A DNA stretch of 64,000 bases from JAFLCM01 sp964510955 (lineage in GTDB: Bacteria > Planctomycetota > Phycisphaerae > Phycisphaerales > UBA1924), in assembly GCA_964510955.1 (NCBI GenBank), contig CAZEDW010000013.1, forward strand, positions 1 to 64,000, written 5' to 3'. This document shows positions 27,141 through 36,004 of this stretch, one piece after another. The notes beneath the pieces are model-generated. The model saw only the letters and a list, made by a program, of their open reading frames with translations, had not been told where the DNA came from and did not search any database. Every line of letters begins with the position of its first letter. Within the stretch, counting starts at the first letter, position 1. The translations under genes were made by a program, and so were the position numbers.

Positions 27141-27518
27141 GTGCCAACCCCACTCTCTCCATCTTCGACTCCTGCGATTCGCGTGGTAATGATGCCGCGC
27201 GACACCAACCCGCAGGGCACGATCTTCGGCGGCGTCATCCTCTCTCTCATCGACCAGGCCGCGTTCGTCGAGGCCCAGCGCCAGGCGAACCACCGCTACG
27301 TGACCGTCAGTTTCGACAAGATCGAGTTCCACCGGCCCGTCGAGGTGGGTGACATCCTGTCGCTGTGGGCCAACGCGACGCGCATCGGGCGGACCAGCAT
27401 GACGGTTCATGTCGAGGTGCGGGCGTTCCGGCCTTCGCTAAACCAGGAGATGGAGATGACGCGGGGGGACGTGGTGCTGGTGGCGATTGATGAGGGGGGG
27501 AAGCCGATCCCGGTCTGA
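27141..27518 (+). CDS. Acyl-CoA thioesterase, hotdog fold (YciA-like)
   Basis: 125 residues. PRDTNPQGTIFGGVILSLIDQAAFVEAQRQANHRYVTVSFDKIEFHRPVEVGDILSLWANATRIGRTSMTVHVEVRA is the YciA/BFIT-type hotdog sequence: a central helix with Asp and a strand carrying FHRPV. These enzymes hydrolyse acyl-CoA esters. The GTG start at 27141 is the only one leaving a short leader before the fold; no strong ribosome-binding site is visible. It follows fabF by 39 bp and is probably in the same unit. Confidence 0.88.
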   Translation: MPTPLSPSSTPAIRVVMMPRDTNPQGTIFGGVILSLIDQAAFVEAQRQANHRYVTVSFDKIEFHRPVEVGDILSLWANATRIGRTSMTVHVEVRAFRPSLNQEMEMTRGDVVLVAIDEGGKPIPV

Positions 27519-27669
27519 AAACTTGTGCGCGGCGGTCATCCGTCGTGCCACGGGCTGTTGGTCGTCAGGCTGCCCGTGCGGGTTGCCGCGCGTGCAACGC
27601 GAACCAATCGGACACGGGCACGCCGCGGATGGCGAGCCCGTGGCATACGGACCGGCCCGCGTCGCATCA

Positions 27670-30600
27670 TCAGACGCTCAGCGCCGCCGCGTCGCGGTCG
27701 CTGAGCATCCCGCCGTCGGACCGCTGTTTCACCGTGCCGTCGCGCTTCCACGACCGCTCGCACCGCGCCTGCGACCGCAGGTCCGTCACGCTCGCGCTGG
27801 GCGCCGAGCGGTCCACCGTCACCCGGCTCACCCCCATCAGGTCGGCGAGGTCCACCGGGTCGAACCGCAACAGCGTGCCGTCGGGGTCGGGCAGGGTGAC
27901 GCCGGCGTCGAGGGGGTTGTCGAGGTCGCTGGTCTGGCGCGTCGATTCCAGCGCCTTCAGGCCCGCGTCGCGGGCGGCCATCACCTTGTCCCACCCGGCG
28001 TCGGCCTTGACGCCGAAGCTGGTGACGAAGTCTTTCAGGTGCACGCTCACGCCAGGGTCGGTGCTGCGGAGCAGTGTGCGGTACGCCTCGTCGGCGGTGT
28101 GCGGCAGGATCGGGGCGATCAGGCGGCAGACACCGTCGGTGAGGTCCCACAGGACTGTTTGCGTCCGCCGGCGGCGCGGCGAATCGGGCTTGTCGCAGTA
28201 GAGGCGGTCCTTGACGGCGGCGAGGTAGACGCTGCTGAGCGTGTCGTTGCAGAAGTCGAACACCGCCGTGGCGGCCCCGCGGAAGTCGTAGGTGTCGTAG
28301 GCGTTGCGGACGCGCTCGCTGAGGGTGTCGTACTGGCCCAGCACCCACGCTTCGAGCGAGGTCGGCGCGAGCTGGTCGAGCGGGACGCAGAAGCCACCGC
28401 ACGAGCAGCCCCCCCCGGGGGTTGCGGGGTCGCTCGCCTTGAAATCATCGAGGTTGCTCAGCATGAACCGCAGGGTGTTGCGGACCTTGCGGTAGGCCTC
28501 GCCCGAGACGCCGAAGTAGCTCTTGTCGGCGCGGATGTCGCCGGTGTAGTCGACGGTGGCGACCCACCAGCGGCACACGTCGGCGCCGTACTCCTTGAGC
28601 ATGTCCTCGACTTCGATGGTGTTGCCCTTGCTCTTGGACATCTTCTCGCCGTTCTTGTCGACGATGAAGCCGTGGGTGAGCAGCCGCTTGAAGGGCGGTC
28701 GCCCGGTGGCGCCGAGCGCCGGCAGCAGCGAGAGCTGGAACCAGCCGCGGTGCTGGTCGGAGCCTTCGAGGTACAACTCGACGGGGTAGTCGGTCCCCTT
28801 GGACCCGCCGCCGGACCGCTCACGCATCACGGCGTTCCACGAGCTCCCGCTCTCGAACCACACGTCGAAGATGTCCGTGGACTTCTTAAGTGTGCCGAGG
28901 TTCAGGTTCCGGGGGGCGTCCTTGTCGTCGGCGTAGTCGTAGTGCTTCAGGATCTGCTCGGGCGTTTCGAGGAACCACGCGTCGGAGCCCGCTTCACGGA
29001 AGCGCTTGGCGACGGCCCGCACGCTCGCGGGGGTGAGCAGGGTGGTCACCGTGCCGTCGGGCGCGACGGCGTAGAACGCCGGGATCGGCAGCCCCCACGA
29101 ACGCTGGCGGCTGATGCACCAGTCGGGGCGCGATTCGAGCATGCCGCGCAGGCGGTTGCGGCCCCACTCAGGGGTGAACGCGACGGCGTCGCCCTGCGTC
29201 GCACCCAGCGCCAGCGAGCGCAGGCTGCCGCCGTCGCGCCGCTGCTTCTCGACGCTCACGAACCACTGCTCCGTCGCCCGGAAGATCACCGGCGTCTTGC
29301 CGCGCCAGTCGTGCGGGTACGAGTGCATGAACTTGTGGTCGTAGAACAGGTGCCCGGAGTTCCGCAGCGTCTCGACGATCTCGGGGTTGGCCTTCCAGAT
29401 GTTCTTGCCGCGCAGCGATTCGGGCACTGAACCGTCGTACGACCCGTCGCCTTTGACCGGGCAGTAGATGGGCAGCTTCTCGCGCAGGCCGGTGGCGTAG
29501 TCCTCGGCGCCGTGGCCCGGCGCGGTGTGCACCAGCCCCGTGCCGTCTTCGAGGGTGACATAGTCCGCCGCCACCACGCGGTAGACGCTCAGGTCCTTCA
29601 CGCCCATACCCACCGGCAGGGCGGCGGGATTGAGGTGCGTGAAATCGGGCCCCTCGGCGGACGAGATGAACGGGTGCCGGTACCTCAACCCCAGCAGCTT
29701 GTCGCCGGTGGTGGTGGCGATCACGTGCACCGACTCGGCCTTGGCCGCCTTCGTCACCTTGTCCACGAGCTCCTGCGCGATCACCGTCACGTTCCCGTCC
29801 ACGCGCACCAGCGCGTAGGTGAACTTCGGATTCACCGCGATCGCCAGGTTCGCCGGCAGGGTCCACGGCGTGGTGGTCCAGATCATGAACGTCGGCCGCT
29901 GGCCCGGGCGACCGGCTTCCGGGGGGGGCACCTCGTGCGTCGGCCCGCCCTCGTTGTCCTCCACCTCGATCTCATGCTCACTGAACTCATCGCGCCTCGG
30001 CAGCCCGAAGGTGTCGTACACCGCGTCGGCGTCCGCCGCCTCGAAGTCCACGTACACCGAGATATCCTCGCGGTCCTCGTACTCCAGCTCCGCGTCCGCC
30101 AGCGCCGTCTCGTTCGCCGGCGACCAGTGCACCGCCTTGAGCTGTCGATACACCAGCCCCTGCTCGACCAGGTCCGCGAAGACCTCGAGCGTCGCCCCCT
30201 CGTACTCCTTGCTCATCGTCATGTACGGGTGGTCGAAGTCGCACAGCGCCAGGAACCGCTTGAGCTGGGTCGATTGCAGCTTCTGGTACTTCTCGGCGTG
30301 CTTCTGGCACTCGCGCCGGATGGCCATGCGGCGCTGGTCGTCGGGCAAACCGGCGATCTTGTCCAGCTTCCCCGCCTGGGCCAGCTCGGTCATCACCTTG
30401 TGCTCGATCGGCAGGCCGTGGCAATCCCAGCCCGGGACAAACCGGCACACCTTGCCGCTCATCAGCTTCGACCGCACCACGAAATCCTTGAGCGACTTGT
30501 TGAGGAAGTGCCCCAGGTGCAGGCTGCCGTTGGCGTAGGGGGGGCCGTCGTGGAACACGAAGCGGCCGTGCCCCGCGGCCTCGCGGACCGCCTGCGCTTT

Positions 30601-30768
30601 GTCGTACATGCCGACGGAGTCCCAGCCCTTCACGGTCGCGGGCTCGTTCTGCACCAGGTTGGCCTTCATGGGGAAGGCGGTCTTGGGGAGGTTGAGCGTG
30701 TCCTTGTAGCGGTTGGCCTGGGGCTTCTCCGGCGCGGGAGCGGTGGGTGATTCCGGGGGGGTGGACAT
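27670..30768 (-). CDS. ileS: Isoleucyl-tRNA synthetase with degenerate C-terminal zinc finger
   Basis: 1032 residues from ATG 30768. Class I signatures: HLGH in PYANGSLHLGHFLN (about residues 74-86) and KMSKS at 709-713. The editing domain (CP1) includes TTTPWTLPANLAIAVNP and GTGLVHTAPGHGAEDY. TVDYTGDIRADKSYFGVSGEAYRKVRNTLRFMLSNL marks the anticodon-binding part. The C-terminal zinc knuckle keeps only one of four ligands: Cys1003-x2-Ser1006 and Ser1023-x2-Asp1026 replace CxxC and CxxC. A Cys-rich insert CSCGGFC (788-794) is unusual. Essential enzyme; activity is expected from the intact core. Confidence 0.95.
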   Translation of the reverse strand: MSTPPESPTAPAPEKPQANRYKDTLNLPKTAFPMKANLVQNEPATVKGWDSVGMYDKAQAVREAAGHGRFVFHDGPPYANGSLHLGHFLNKSLKDFVVRSKLMSGKVCRFVPGWDCHGLPIEHKVMTELAQAGKLDKIAGLPDDQRRMAIRRECQKHAEKYQKLQSTQLKRFLALCDFDHPYMTMSKEYEGATLEVFADLVEQGLVYRQLKAVHWSPANETALADAELEYEDREDISVYVDFEAADADAVYDTFGLPRRDEFSEHEIEVEDNEGGPTHEVPPPEAGRPGQRPTFMIWTTTPWTLPANLAIAVNPKFTYALVRVDGNVTVIAQELVDKVTKAAKAESVHVIATTTGDKLLGLRYRHPFISSAEGPDFTHLNPAALPVGMGVKDLSVYRVVAADYVTLEDGTGLVHTAPGHGAEDYATGLREKLPIYCPVKGDGSYDGSVPESLRGKNIWKANPEIVETLRNSGHLFYDHKFMHSYPHDWRGKTPVIFRATEQWFVSVEKQRRDGGSLRSLALGATQGDAVAFTPEWGRNRLRGMLESRPDWCISRQRSWGLPIPAFYAVAPDGTVTTLLTPASVRAVAKRFREAGSDAWFLETPEQILKHYDYADDKDAPRNLNLGTLKKSTDIFDVWFESGSSWNAVMRERSGGGSKGTDYPVELYLEGSDQHRGWFQLSLLPALGATGRPPFKRLLTHGFIVDKNGEKMSKSKGNTIEVEDMLKEYGADVCRWWVATVDYTGDIRADKSYFGVSGEAYRKVRNTLRFMLSNLDDFKASDPATPGGGCSCGGFCVPLDQLAPTSLEAWVLGQYDTLSERVRNAYDTYDFRGAATAVFDFCNDTLSSVYLAAVKDRLYCDKPDSPRRRRTQTVLWDLTDGVCRLIAPILPHTADEAYRTLLRSTDPGVSVHLKDFVTSFGVKADAGWDKVMAARDAGLKALESTRQTSDLDNPLDAGVTLPDPDGTLLRFDPVDLADLMGVSRVTVDRSAPSASVTDLRSQARCERSWKRDGTVKQRSDGGMLSDRDAAALSV

Positions 30769-30855
30769 AGGGCGGGATGGTAGAGGTTCGCGGGCGGGGA
30801 GTGAATCGTGCGTGGGCATCCACGCCGGTGACTCCGGGGGGTACCATCACCCCGG

Positions 30856-31449
30856 ATGCCGACAGACCCGAAGAATCTGATGATCGTGCACTACCCCGAG
30901 GCGGTCCTGCGGAAGCGGGCCAAGCCGGTGGGCGGGGTCGACGCCGAGGTGCGGGCGGTGGCTCGGCGGATGATCGAGCTGATGATCGAGGCCGAGGGCG
31001 TGGGGCTGGCGGCGCCCCAGGTGGGGCTGACGTGGCGGATGTTCGTGGCGCACGTGCCGCCCAACGAGGAGCGTTCGCTCGACCATGACCCGGCCCAGGC
31101 CACCAAGGGGCCGGTGGTGTACATCAACCCCAAGCTGAGCGAGCCGTCGCGCGACCTGGTGCCCTACGAGGAAGGCTGCCTGAGCCTGCCGGACATCCGC
31201 GGCGATGTGCGCCGGCCCTCGACGATCACCATCACGGCCACCGACCTCGAGGGCAATCAGTTCAGCCAGCGCGCCGAGGGACTGCTGGCGAGGTGCTGGC
31301 AGCACGAGGTGGACCACCTCGACGGGGTGCTGATCATCGACAAGATGTCGCAGATCCACCGGATGCGGAACAAGCAGGCGATCCGGGAGCTGGAGGAAGC
31401 CGGGCCGGGGCCGGGGGCGGGGGCGGGGGCGGGAGCGGCGCGACTGTGA
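30856..31449 (+). CDS. def: Peptide deformylase
   Basis: 197 residues. Removes the N-formyl group from nascent proteins. All three motifs are present: GVGLAAPQVG, EEGCLSLP (metal Cys) and QHEVDHLDG (metal His pair with catalytic Glu). An insert around HVPPNEERSLDHDPAQATKG lengthens the middle. The C-terminus ends in a Gly/Ala/Pro run (GPGPGAGAGAGAARL) that looks like a low-complexity extension. The last four bases overlap the fmt start (GTGA), so the two formylation-cycle enzymes are translationally coupled. Confidence 0.95.
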   Translation: MPTDPKNLMIVHYPEAVLRKRAKPVGGVDAEVRAVARRMIELMIEAEGVGLAAPQVGLTWRMFVAHVPPNEERSLDHDPAQATKGPVVYINPKLSEPSRDLVPYEEGCLSLPDIRGDVRRPSTITITATDLEGNQFSQRAEGLLARCWQHEVDHLDGVLIIDKMSQIHRMRNKQAIRELEEAGPGPGAGAGAGAARL

Positions 31450-32408
31450 ACATCGTGTTCTTCGGATCGGGCGAGTTCGGCCTCCCGACGCTCAAGGCGC
31501 TGGCCGCGGGTCACACCGTCACCGGTGTGGTGACGCAGCCGGACCGCCCGGCGGGGCGCTCGCGGGTGATGACGCCGACGCCCATCGGGGCGTGGGCGAC
31601 CGTGAACCTGCGCTCGGCGGCGGTGCTGAAGCCCGAGGACGTGAACACGCCGGAGGTGATGGCCACGGTGCGGGGGCTGCCGGCCGACGCTTGGGTGGTG
31701 ATCGCGTTCGGGCAGAAACTGTCGCCGGCTCTCCTGGAGGGTCGGTTCGCGATCAACCTGCACGCGTCGCTGCTGCCGCGGTGGAGGGGCGCGGCGCCGA
31801 TCAACCACGCCGTGCTCGCGGGCGACAAGCGCACCGGCAACAGCGTGATCACGCTGGCCGACCGGATGGACGCGGGGCTGATCCTGGGCCAGTCGGAGCG
31901 CGAGGTGCTGCCCCTGCTGACAGCGGGCGACCTGCACGACAAGCTCGCGCAGGACGGCCCCGCGCTGGTGCAGGAGGTGCTGGCGCGGCATCAGGCCGGG
32001 GGCGCGCAGGGGCGTGCGCAGGACCCGAAGCTCGTGACCAAGGCGCCGAAGCTCTCGCGGGCCGATGCGTGGGTGGACTTCGCCGATGACGCCGAGGTGT
32101 GCCGCCGGCGGGTGCACGGGCTGTCGCCCTGGCCGGGGGTCTCGATTACCGCCGCCGGCGTAGAGCTGAAACTGCTGCGGGTCGGGGCCGAAACAGATTC
32201 GGCGGGGCGCCAGAAGTACCACCGCGGCGATGCGCTGCCCGGGGAGCTGCTGGACCCGGTGCAGGGGTTGGTGGCGTGCGGCGACGCGACCATCCTCCGC
32301 ATCCTGGAGGTGCAGCCCGCCGGGGGCAGGCCGATGTCGTGGCATTCGTTCGCGCTGGGGCGCCGACCTCAGGCCGGAGACCGCGTGCTGTGCAACTCAC
32401 CTTCGTAA
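31446..32408 (+). CDS. fmt: Methionyl-tRNA formyltransferase
   Basis: 320 residues from GTG 31446, overlapping def by 4 bp. It formylates Met-tRNAfMet using 10-formyl-THF. Signatures: VFFGSGEFGLPTLKAL at the N-terminus and INLHASLLPRWRGAAPINHAVLAGD with the catalytic Asn and His. The catalytic Asp lies in DRMDAGLIL. The C-terminal tRNA-binding OB-like domain follows (WPGVSITAAGVELKLLRV...). Length is the family norm. Confidence 0.95.
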   Translation: MNIVFFGSGEFGLPTLKALAAGHTVTGVVTQPDRPAGRSRVMTPTPIGAWATVNLRSAAVLKPEDVNTPEVMATVRGLPADAWVVIAFGQKLSPALLEGRFAINLHASLLPRWRGAAPINHAVLAGDKRTGNSVITLADRMDAGLILGQSEREVLPLLTAGDLHDKLAQDGPALVQEVLARHQAGGAQGRAQDPKLVTKAPKLSRADAWVDFADDAEVCRRRVHGLSPWPGVSITAAGVELKLLRVGAETDSAGRQKYHRGDALPGELLDPVQGLVACGDATILRILEVQPAGGRPMSWHSFALGRRPQAGDRVLCNSPS

Positions 32409-32578
32409 AGCTGTGGGACGCGCTCCTGCGGCTGGGCGCGGGGAGCGCCGGGCGAGGGCGGTCGAACGGCGACAGGAAGCCGCGGCGCCCGCCGGGTTCG
32501 ACCGTGAAGCCGGCGGGCAGGACCGCGTCGCCGGCTCTCCCCGTGGGTGCCGAACCTGATGCGCCGGGAGAGGCGTCG

Positions 32579-33007
32579 ATGAGCGCCAAGTATGAGCGGC
32601 TCACGCGCGAGCTGCTCGCCGCTCACGATGTGCGTGTCCGCAAGTGGCGCAAGAGCATGAGCGGCATCGCGTGGTGCGTGCACTACCGCGGCGGCAAGAC
32701 GGTGCGGCTGATCGAGGCGCCCCGCCCGACCGGGCCGATGTCGGCGGCGGTGTTCTGCCACGAGATCGGGCACCACGCCATCGGGTTCGACGTGTACAAG
32801 CCGCGGTGCCTGGAGGAGTACCACGCCTGGGCGTGGGCGCTGGGGGAGATGCAGCGTCGCGGGCTGAACATCACCGACAAGGTGCGTGAGCGGGTGCGCA
32901 AGAGCCTGGAGTACGCGGTGGCCAAGTCGATCCGCAGAGGCATCAAGGGCCTGCCGCCGGAGCTGGCGGAGTATGTGCAGGGGGCGCAGCGGTATCTGCG
33001 GCGTTGA
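32579..33007 (+). CDS. Small HEIGHH-motif protein, putative metallopeptidase-like
   Basis: 142 residues from ATG 32579, with GGGAGAGG upstream. The central FCHEIGHHAIGF is an HExxH zinc motif, followed by YKPRCLEEYHAWAWALGEMQRRG. A Glu two residues into LEEYHAWAW could serve as third ligand, as in ImmA/IrrE or M78-like proteases (inference from spacing and the E-x2-A-x2-W/F style). The C-terminus is basic and helical. Located after fmt on the same strand with a 170-bp gap. Whether it cleaves protein is unknown. Confidence 0.75.
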   Translation: MSAKYERLTRELLAAHDVRVRKWRKSMSGIAWCVHYRGGKTVRLIEAPRPTGPMSAAVFCHEIGHHAIGFDVYKPRCLEEYHAWAWALGEMQRRGLNITDKVRERVRKSLEYAVAKSIRRGIKGLPPELAEYVQGAQRYLRR

Positions 33008-33047
33008 AGTTCGGGGTGGTGGTTCGGGTGCGAGTCGCGCCTCGACC

Positions 33048-33080
33048 AAAAGAAAAAGAGCCGGCACGGGGCCGGCTCTT
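33048..33080 (-). terminator. Intrinsic terminator of the prepilin-like gene(s)
   Basis: Ten-bp perfect stem: AAGAGCCGGC (33056-33065) and GCCGGCTCTT (33071-33080) with a 5-nt loop. On the minus strand it is followed by TTTTTCTTTT (33048-33057). It lies 31 bp past the stop codon of the minus-strand gene at 33111 and fits a classical Rho-independent terminator. Confidence 0.92.
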
Positions 33081-33110
33081 GCGGGGACTTGAGAGGTCGT
33101 CGGGCGTCGG

Positions 33111-34175
33111 TTACGGCTGGCCGTCGTACCACTGGTAGGTGTTCGACTGCAGGCCCTGCTGCTCGTTGGTGGTCGAGAGGATGCCCTTCTTCCAGACGCG
33201 GAGGAAGGCGTTGTCGCCGGGGAGGGCGCCGAACGAGTTGGTCTGGAACTCGTTGACGAAGAGGTTGTCCTGGTAGAACTTGTTGTTGTAGAAAACCTGG
33301 ATTTCCTTGGGGGTGGCGCTGGTCTCGAACTTCACGTGGCCGTCGTTGTAGCAGACGTTGCCTTCCCAGGTGGTCTTGCCGCCGTGGATCAGCATGGTGG
33401 TGGAGCCGCGCGACTGATCGAAGGGGACGCTGCCGTCGTCGAGCAGGGTGTCCCAGGTGGTGGTGGTGCCGTCACGCGGGGTCTGGATCTGCAGGCCGTA
33501 CTGGGGCCCGCGGTTGCCGACGATGGCGGTGGTGGCCTGGGACGCGGTGGTTCCCCACCACTTCAGGCGGTTGCCGAAGATCGGGGAGTGGGCGTAGCTG
33601 TTGTTGCCGACGTCGTCCGGCGGCTTGGTGGTGCCGGTGTAGGTGCGGGCGCAGATCAGGGCGCGGTCGCCGGCGTGCGGCGAGCCCTTGAACATGGGGT
33701 CCCACAGGGCCTGCGACTGCAGGGCGGCGGTGTTGCCCGCGGCGACGTAGTCGGGGTTGGCGTAGTCGTACTCGCCCTCAGAGATCGGGCGGATCTTGGG
33801 GTCGGCCTCGGCGGGGCTGACGAAGATCTCGGGGTTGGCCAGCACCTTGTTGAACAGCAGGACCGAGCAGATGTTGCCGGTGCTGTTCTTCGAGCCGTTG
33901 GTGGTGTTGTCGGTGAGGGCCTCGGTGGCGTTGTTCTTATCGAGCAGGTCGGGGCGGGGGTAGTTTTCCTGGTTGTTCTGAGCCCAGGAAACGTAGCCCT
34001 GCTGGATGCCGCGCACCTGGGTGCCGCACTTGACCTGCTGGGCCGACTTGCGGGCGCGGCTGAGCGCGGGCAGGAGCAGCCCGATCAGCAGCGCGATGAT
34101 CGAGATGACCACCAGGAGCTCGACAAGGGTGAAGCCCCTGGCGCCGGCGGCGGGATTGGACTTGGGATGTTTCAT
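33111..34175 (-). CDS. Prepilin-type N-terminal methylation domain protein (type II secretion pseudopilin-like), copy A
   Basis: 354 residues. The N-terminus ARG^FTLVELLVVISIIALLIGLLLPALSRARKSAQQVKCGTQVR is a class III signal: cleavage after Gly, Glu at mature position 5, and a hydrophobic helix. The rest is the large globular domain usual in planctomycete prepilin-like proteins. It carries NVCYNDGHVKFE near the C-terminus, a variant of the 'DGHV' signature of that group. Such proteins may form pseudopili or be surface-exposed; function is not established. Paralogue of the next gene, 184 bp upstream, on the same strand. Ends at a strong terminator. Confidence 0.88.
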   Translation of the reverse strand: MKHPKSNPAAGARGFTLVELLVVISIIALLIGLLLPALSRARKSAQQVKCGTQVRGIQQGYVSWAQNNQENYPRPDLLDKNNATEALTDNTTNGSKNSTGNICSVLLFNKVLANPEIFVSPAEADPKIRPISEGEYDYANPDYVAAGNTAALQSQALWDPMFKGSPHAGDRALICARTYTGTTKPPDDVGNNSYAHSPIFGNRLKWWGTTASQATTAIVGNRGPQYGLQIQTPRDGTTTTWDTLLDDGSVPFDQSRGSTTMLIHGGKTTWEGNVCYNDGHVKFETSATPKEIQVFYNNKFYQDNLFVNEFQTNSFGALPGDNAFLRVWKKGILSTTNEQQGLQSNTYQWYDGQP

Positions 34176-34359
34176 CGATTCGACTCCGGTCGGGCGTTTG
34201 GCGGCCGGTTGCCGCGGACTGGCCCGGTGGGTAAGAACGGTCTTTGTTCCGGCACAAGCCGGGCCCTCGGGATGGGCCGGGGGCCCGGCGATTCTCGCTT
34301 CGAATCACCCCGGGCGGCGGGGCGGCGGACCGCCTCGTGCCCGGGGGGAAGGTCAGGCC

Positions 34360-35406
34360 TTACTGGCAGGTCTTGCCGTCGATCCACACGATGGGGGCGT
34401 TGATGCCGTCGAGGTGGGTCGCGTAGGCGAAGGCCTGCGACGAGTTGATGCCCTCGCGCCAGACGCGGAGGTAGGCGTTCTTGTGGGTGCTGTCGGTGGA
34501 GCCGGCCGAGCCGTCGTCGCTCTCGTCGACGAACAGGTTGTCACGCTTGGAGGCGGTCGAGGTGCCGACGCGGGTCTGGTAGGTGACCGAATCGGGATCG
34601 GGGTCGGACTCAAAGGTGACGTGGACGTCGGCGTAGGCGACGTTGCCGGCCCAGCGCGAGCCGGTGCCGTAGGTGGTCAGGGCGTCGGACTTGAGGCCGT
34701 ACTTCTCGTTGGCGTCCTTCTCGATGTACTTGGCCCAGTTCTCGCCGGCGGTGGCGTAGTTGATGGTGCGCTGGGTGTACGCGGGGCCGCGGTTGGCGAC
34801 CACCGGGAGCGAGGCGTTGACGGAGTTGTTCCACAGCGCGGCGCGGGCGCCGCCGACGCACAGGTGGGCGTAGCTGTTGTGGGAGACCTCGGTGCGGAGC
34901 GAGGCGTCGGCGTTGGTGCCGTTGAACACGGCGGCCGAGGCGCCGAGGTGGTCGCAGGGAGTGCCCTTGAAGCGCGGGTCGTAGACGGCGAGATCCTTGT
35001 CGCCCTGAGCGCCATCGGGAGCCTGGAACTGGTACTGCGAGTAGGTCTGGACGCGGCCCTGCTCGGTCGGGGACAGCATGCCCTCGGGGGTGAGCAGGTT
35101 CTGGAAGATCATGAGCGAGTAGATGGCGCCGGTGCGGTCCTTCTGGCCGGCATTGGTGAAGCCGCTCTCAGTGGCGTTGCCGCGGTCGACCTGCGAGGGC
35201 AGCGGGAAGTTGCCCTTGTTGGACGCCGAGAAGTTCACCATGGCCTGGACCACGGCGCGGACCTGGGTGCCGTCCTTGATCTGCTGGGCGTTCTTGCGGG
35301 CGCGGCTGAGGGCCGGCAGCAGGATGCCGATGAGCAGCGCGATGATGGCGATCACCACCAGCAGCTCGACCAGTGTGAACGCGCGATTCTTTTTCGAGAC
35401 TTGCAT
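34360..35406 (-). CDS. Prepilin-type N-terminal methylation domain protein, copy B
   Basis: 348 residues from ATG 35406. The N-terminus KKNRA^FTLVELLVVIAIIALLIGILLPALSRARKNAQQIKDGTQVRAVVQAM is nearly the same as copy A, but position -1 of the processing site is Ala instead of Gly. The C-terminal part NVAYADVHVTFESDPD corresponds to the DGHV segment with Val in place of Gly. The two genes arose by duplication (shared start, length and motif order) and then diverged. The frame is open further upstream, but only 35406 gives a normal prepilin leader. Confidence 0.87.
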   Translation of the reverse strand: MQVSKKNRAFTLVELLVVIAIIALLIGILLPALSRARKNAQQIKDGTQVRAVVQAMVNFSASNKGNFPLPSQVDRGNATESGFTNAGQKDRTGAIYSLMIFQNLLTPEGMLSPTEQGRVQTYSQYQFQAPDGAQGDKDLAVYDPRFKGTPCDHLGASAAVFNGTNADASLRTEVSHNSYAHLCVGGARAALWNNSVNASLPVVANRGPAYTQRTINYATAGENWAKYIEKDANEKYGLKSDALTTYGTGSRWAGNVAYADVHVTFESDPDPDSVTYQTRVGTSTASKRDNLFVDESDDGSAGSTDSTHKNAYLRVWREGINSSQAFAYATHLDGINAPIVWIDGKTCQ

Positions 35407-36004
35407 GTCAGATGCTCCGGGCGTTGTGCTCATGCCGGCGATCCTCACCCGCCCGAGGCGAGTGCCGGCGGCCCGGGTGCTGGTTCGCCGAGCCGTTTGG
35501 AGGTGCAACCTCCAACAGGCTGGCGCCCGGGCACGGGGGCCTGGACTGGTGCGGGAATCGCTCCCGACAACGGCGCGGGCGGGTCCGCCTGTCCGGCGCG
35601 TAGCGGTGCGCCGGCGAGACGAAGGCCCGAACACTGCGAACCCGCCGACCCGGCTCAGCGAACTGAGGGGGGGCGTGTTCCGGTGCCGTCGGTGCGGCGC
35701 GAGTCCAAGCCGGGCGAGCACAATCAATCCCGATAAGAAAAATCAGGACAGGGAACGAGACGCGCGCAAAGGCTGGTGAACTCTCGCTTTCCGAAGACTC
35801 CGAACCGCTACGATACGGAACCCTATTCGCGTGTCAAGGTTATCCGGTTGCGGGGTGGGGTGGCGGCCTGGTCGTTTGGATTTTGATAGGAACAGGGGTG
35901 GCCGAAGTGAGCCGTCGGTCCGGTCGGGTGGTGCCCGGCCCGTGAGGGCGCGTGGCCCGCCGGGCGGGGGATCATGGGTCACCCCGAGGGCCTGCGTCGA
36001 TACG
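35407..36004. other. Gene-free 598-bp stretch upstream of the prepilin-like genes
   Basis: No convincing gene on either strand. It contains a tight hairpin at 35497-35515 (TTGGAGGT and ACCTCCAA around GCA), about 90 bp upstream of the prepilin start on the minus strand. An AT-richer stretch at about 35730-35830 could hold promoters for either flanking gene; no box pair is convincing. Confidence 0.5.
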
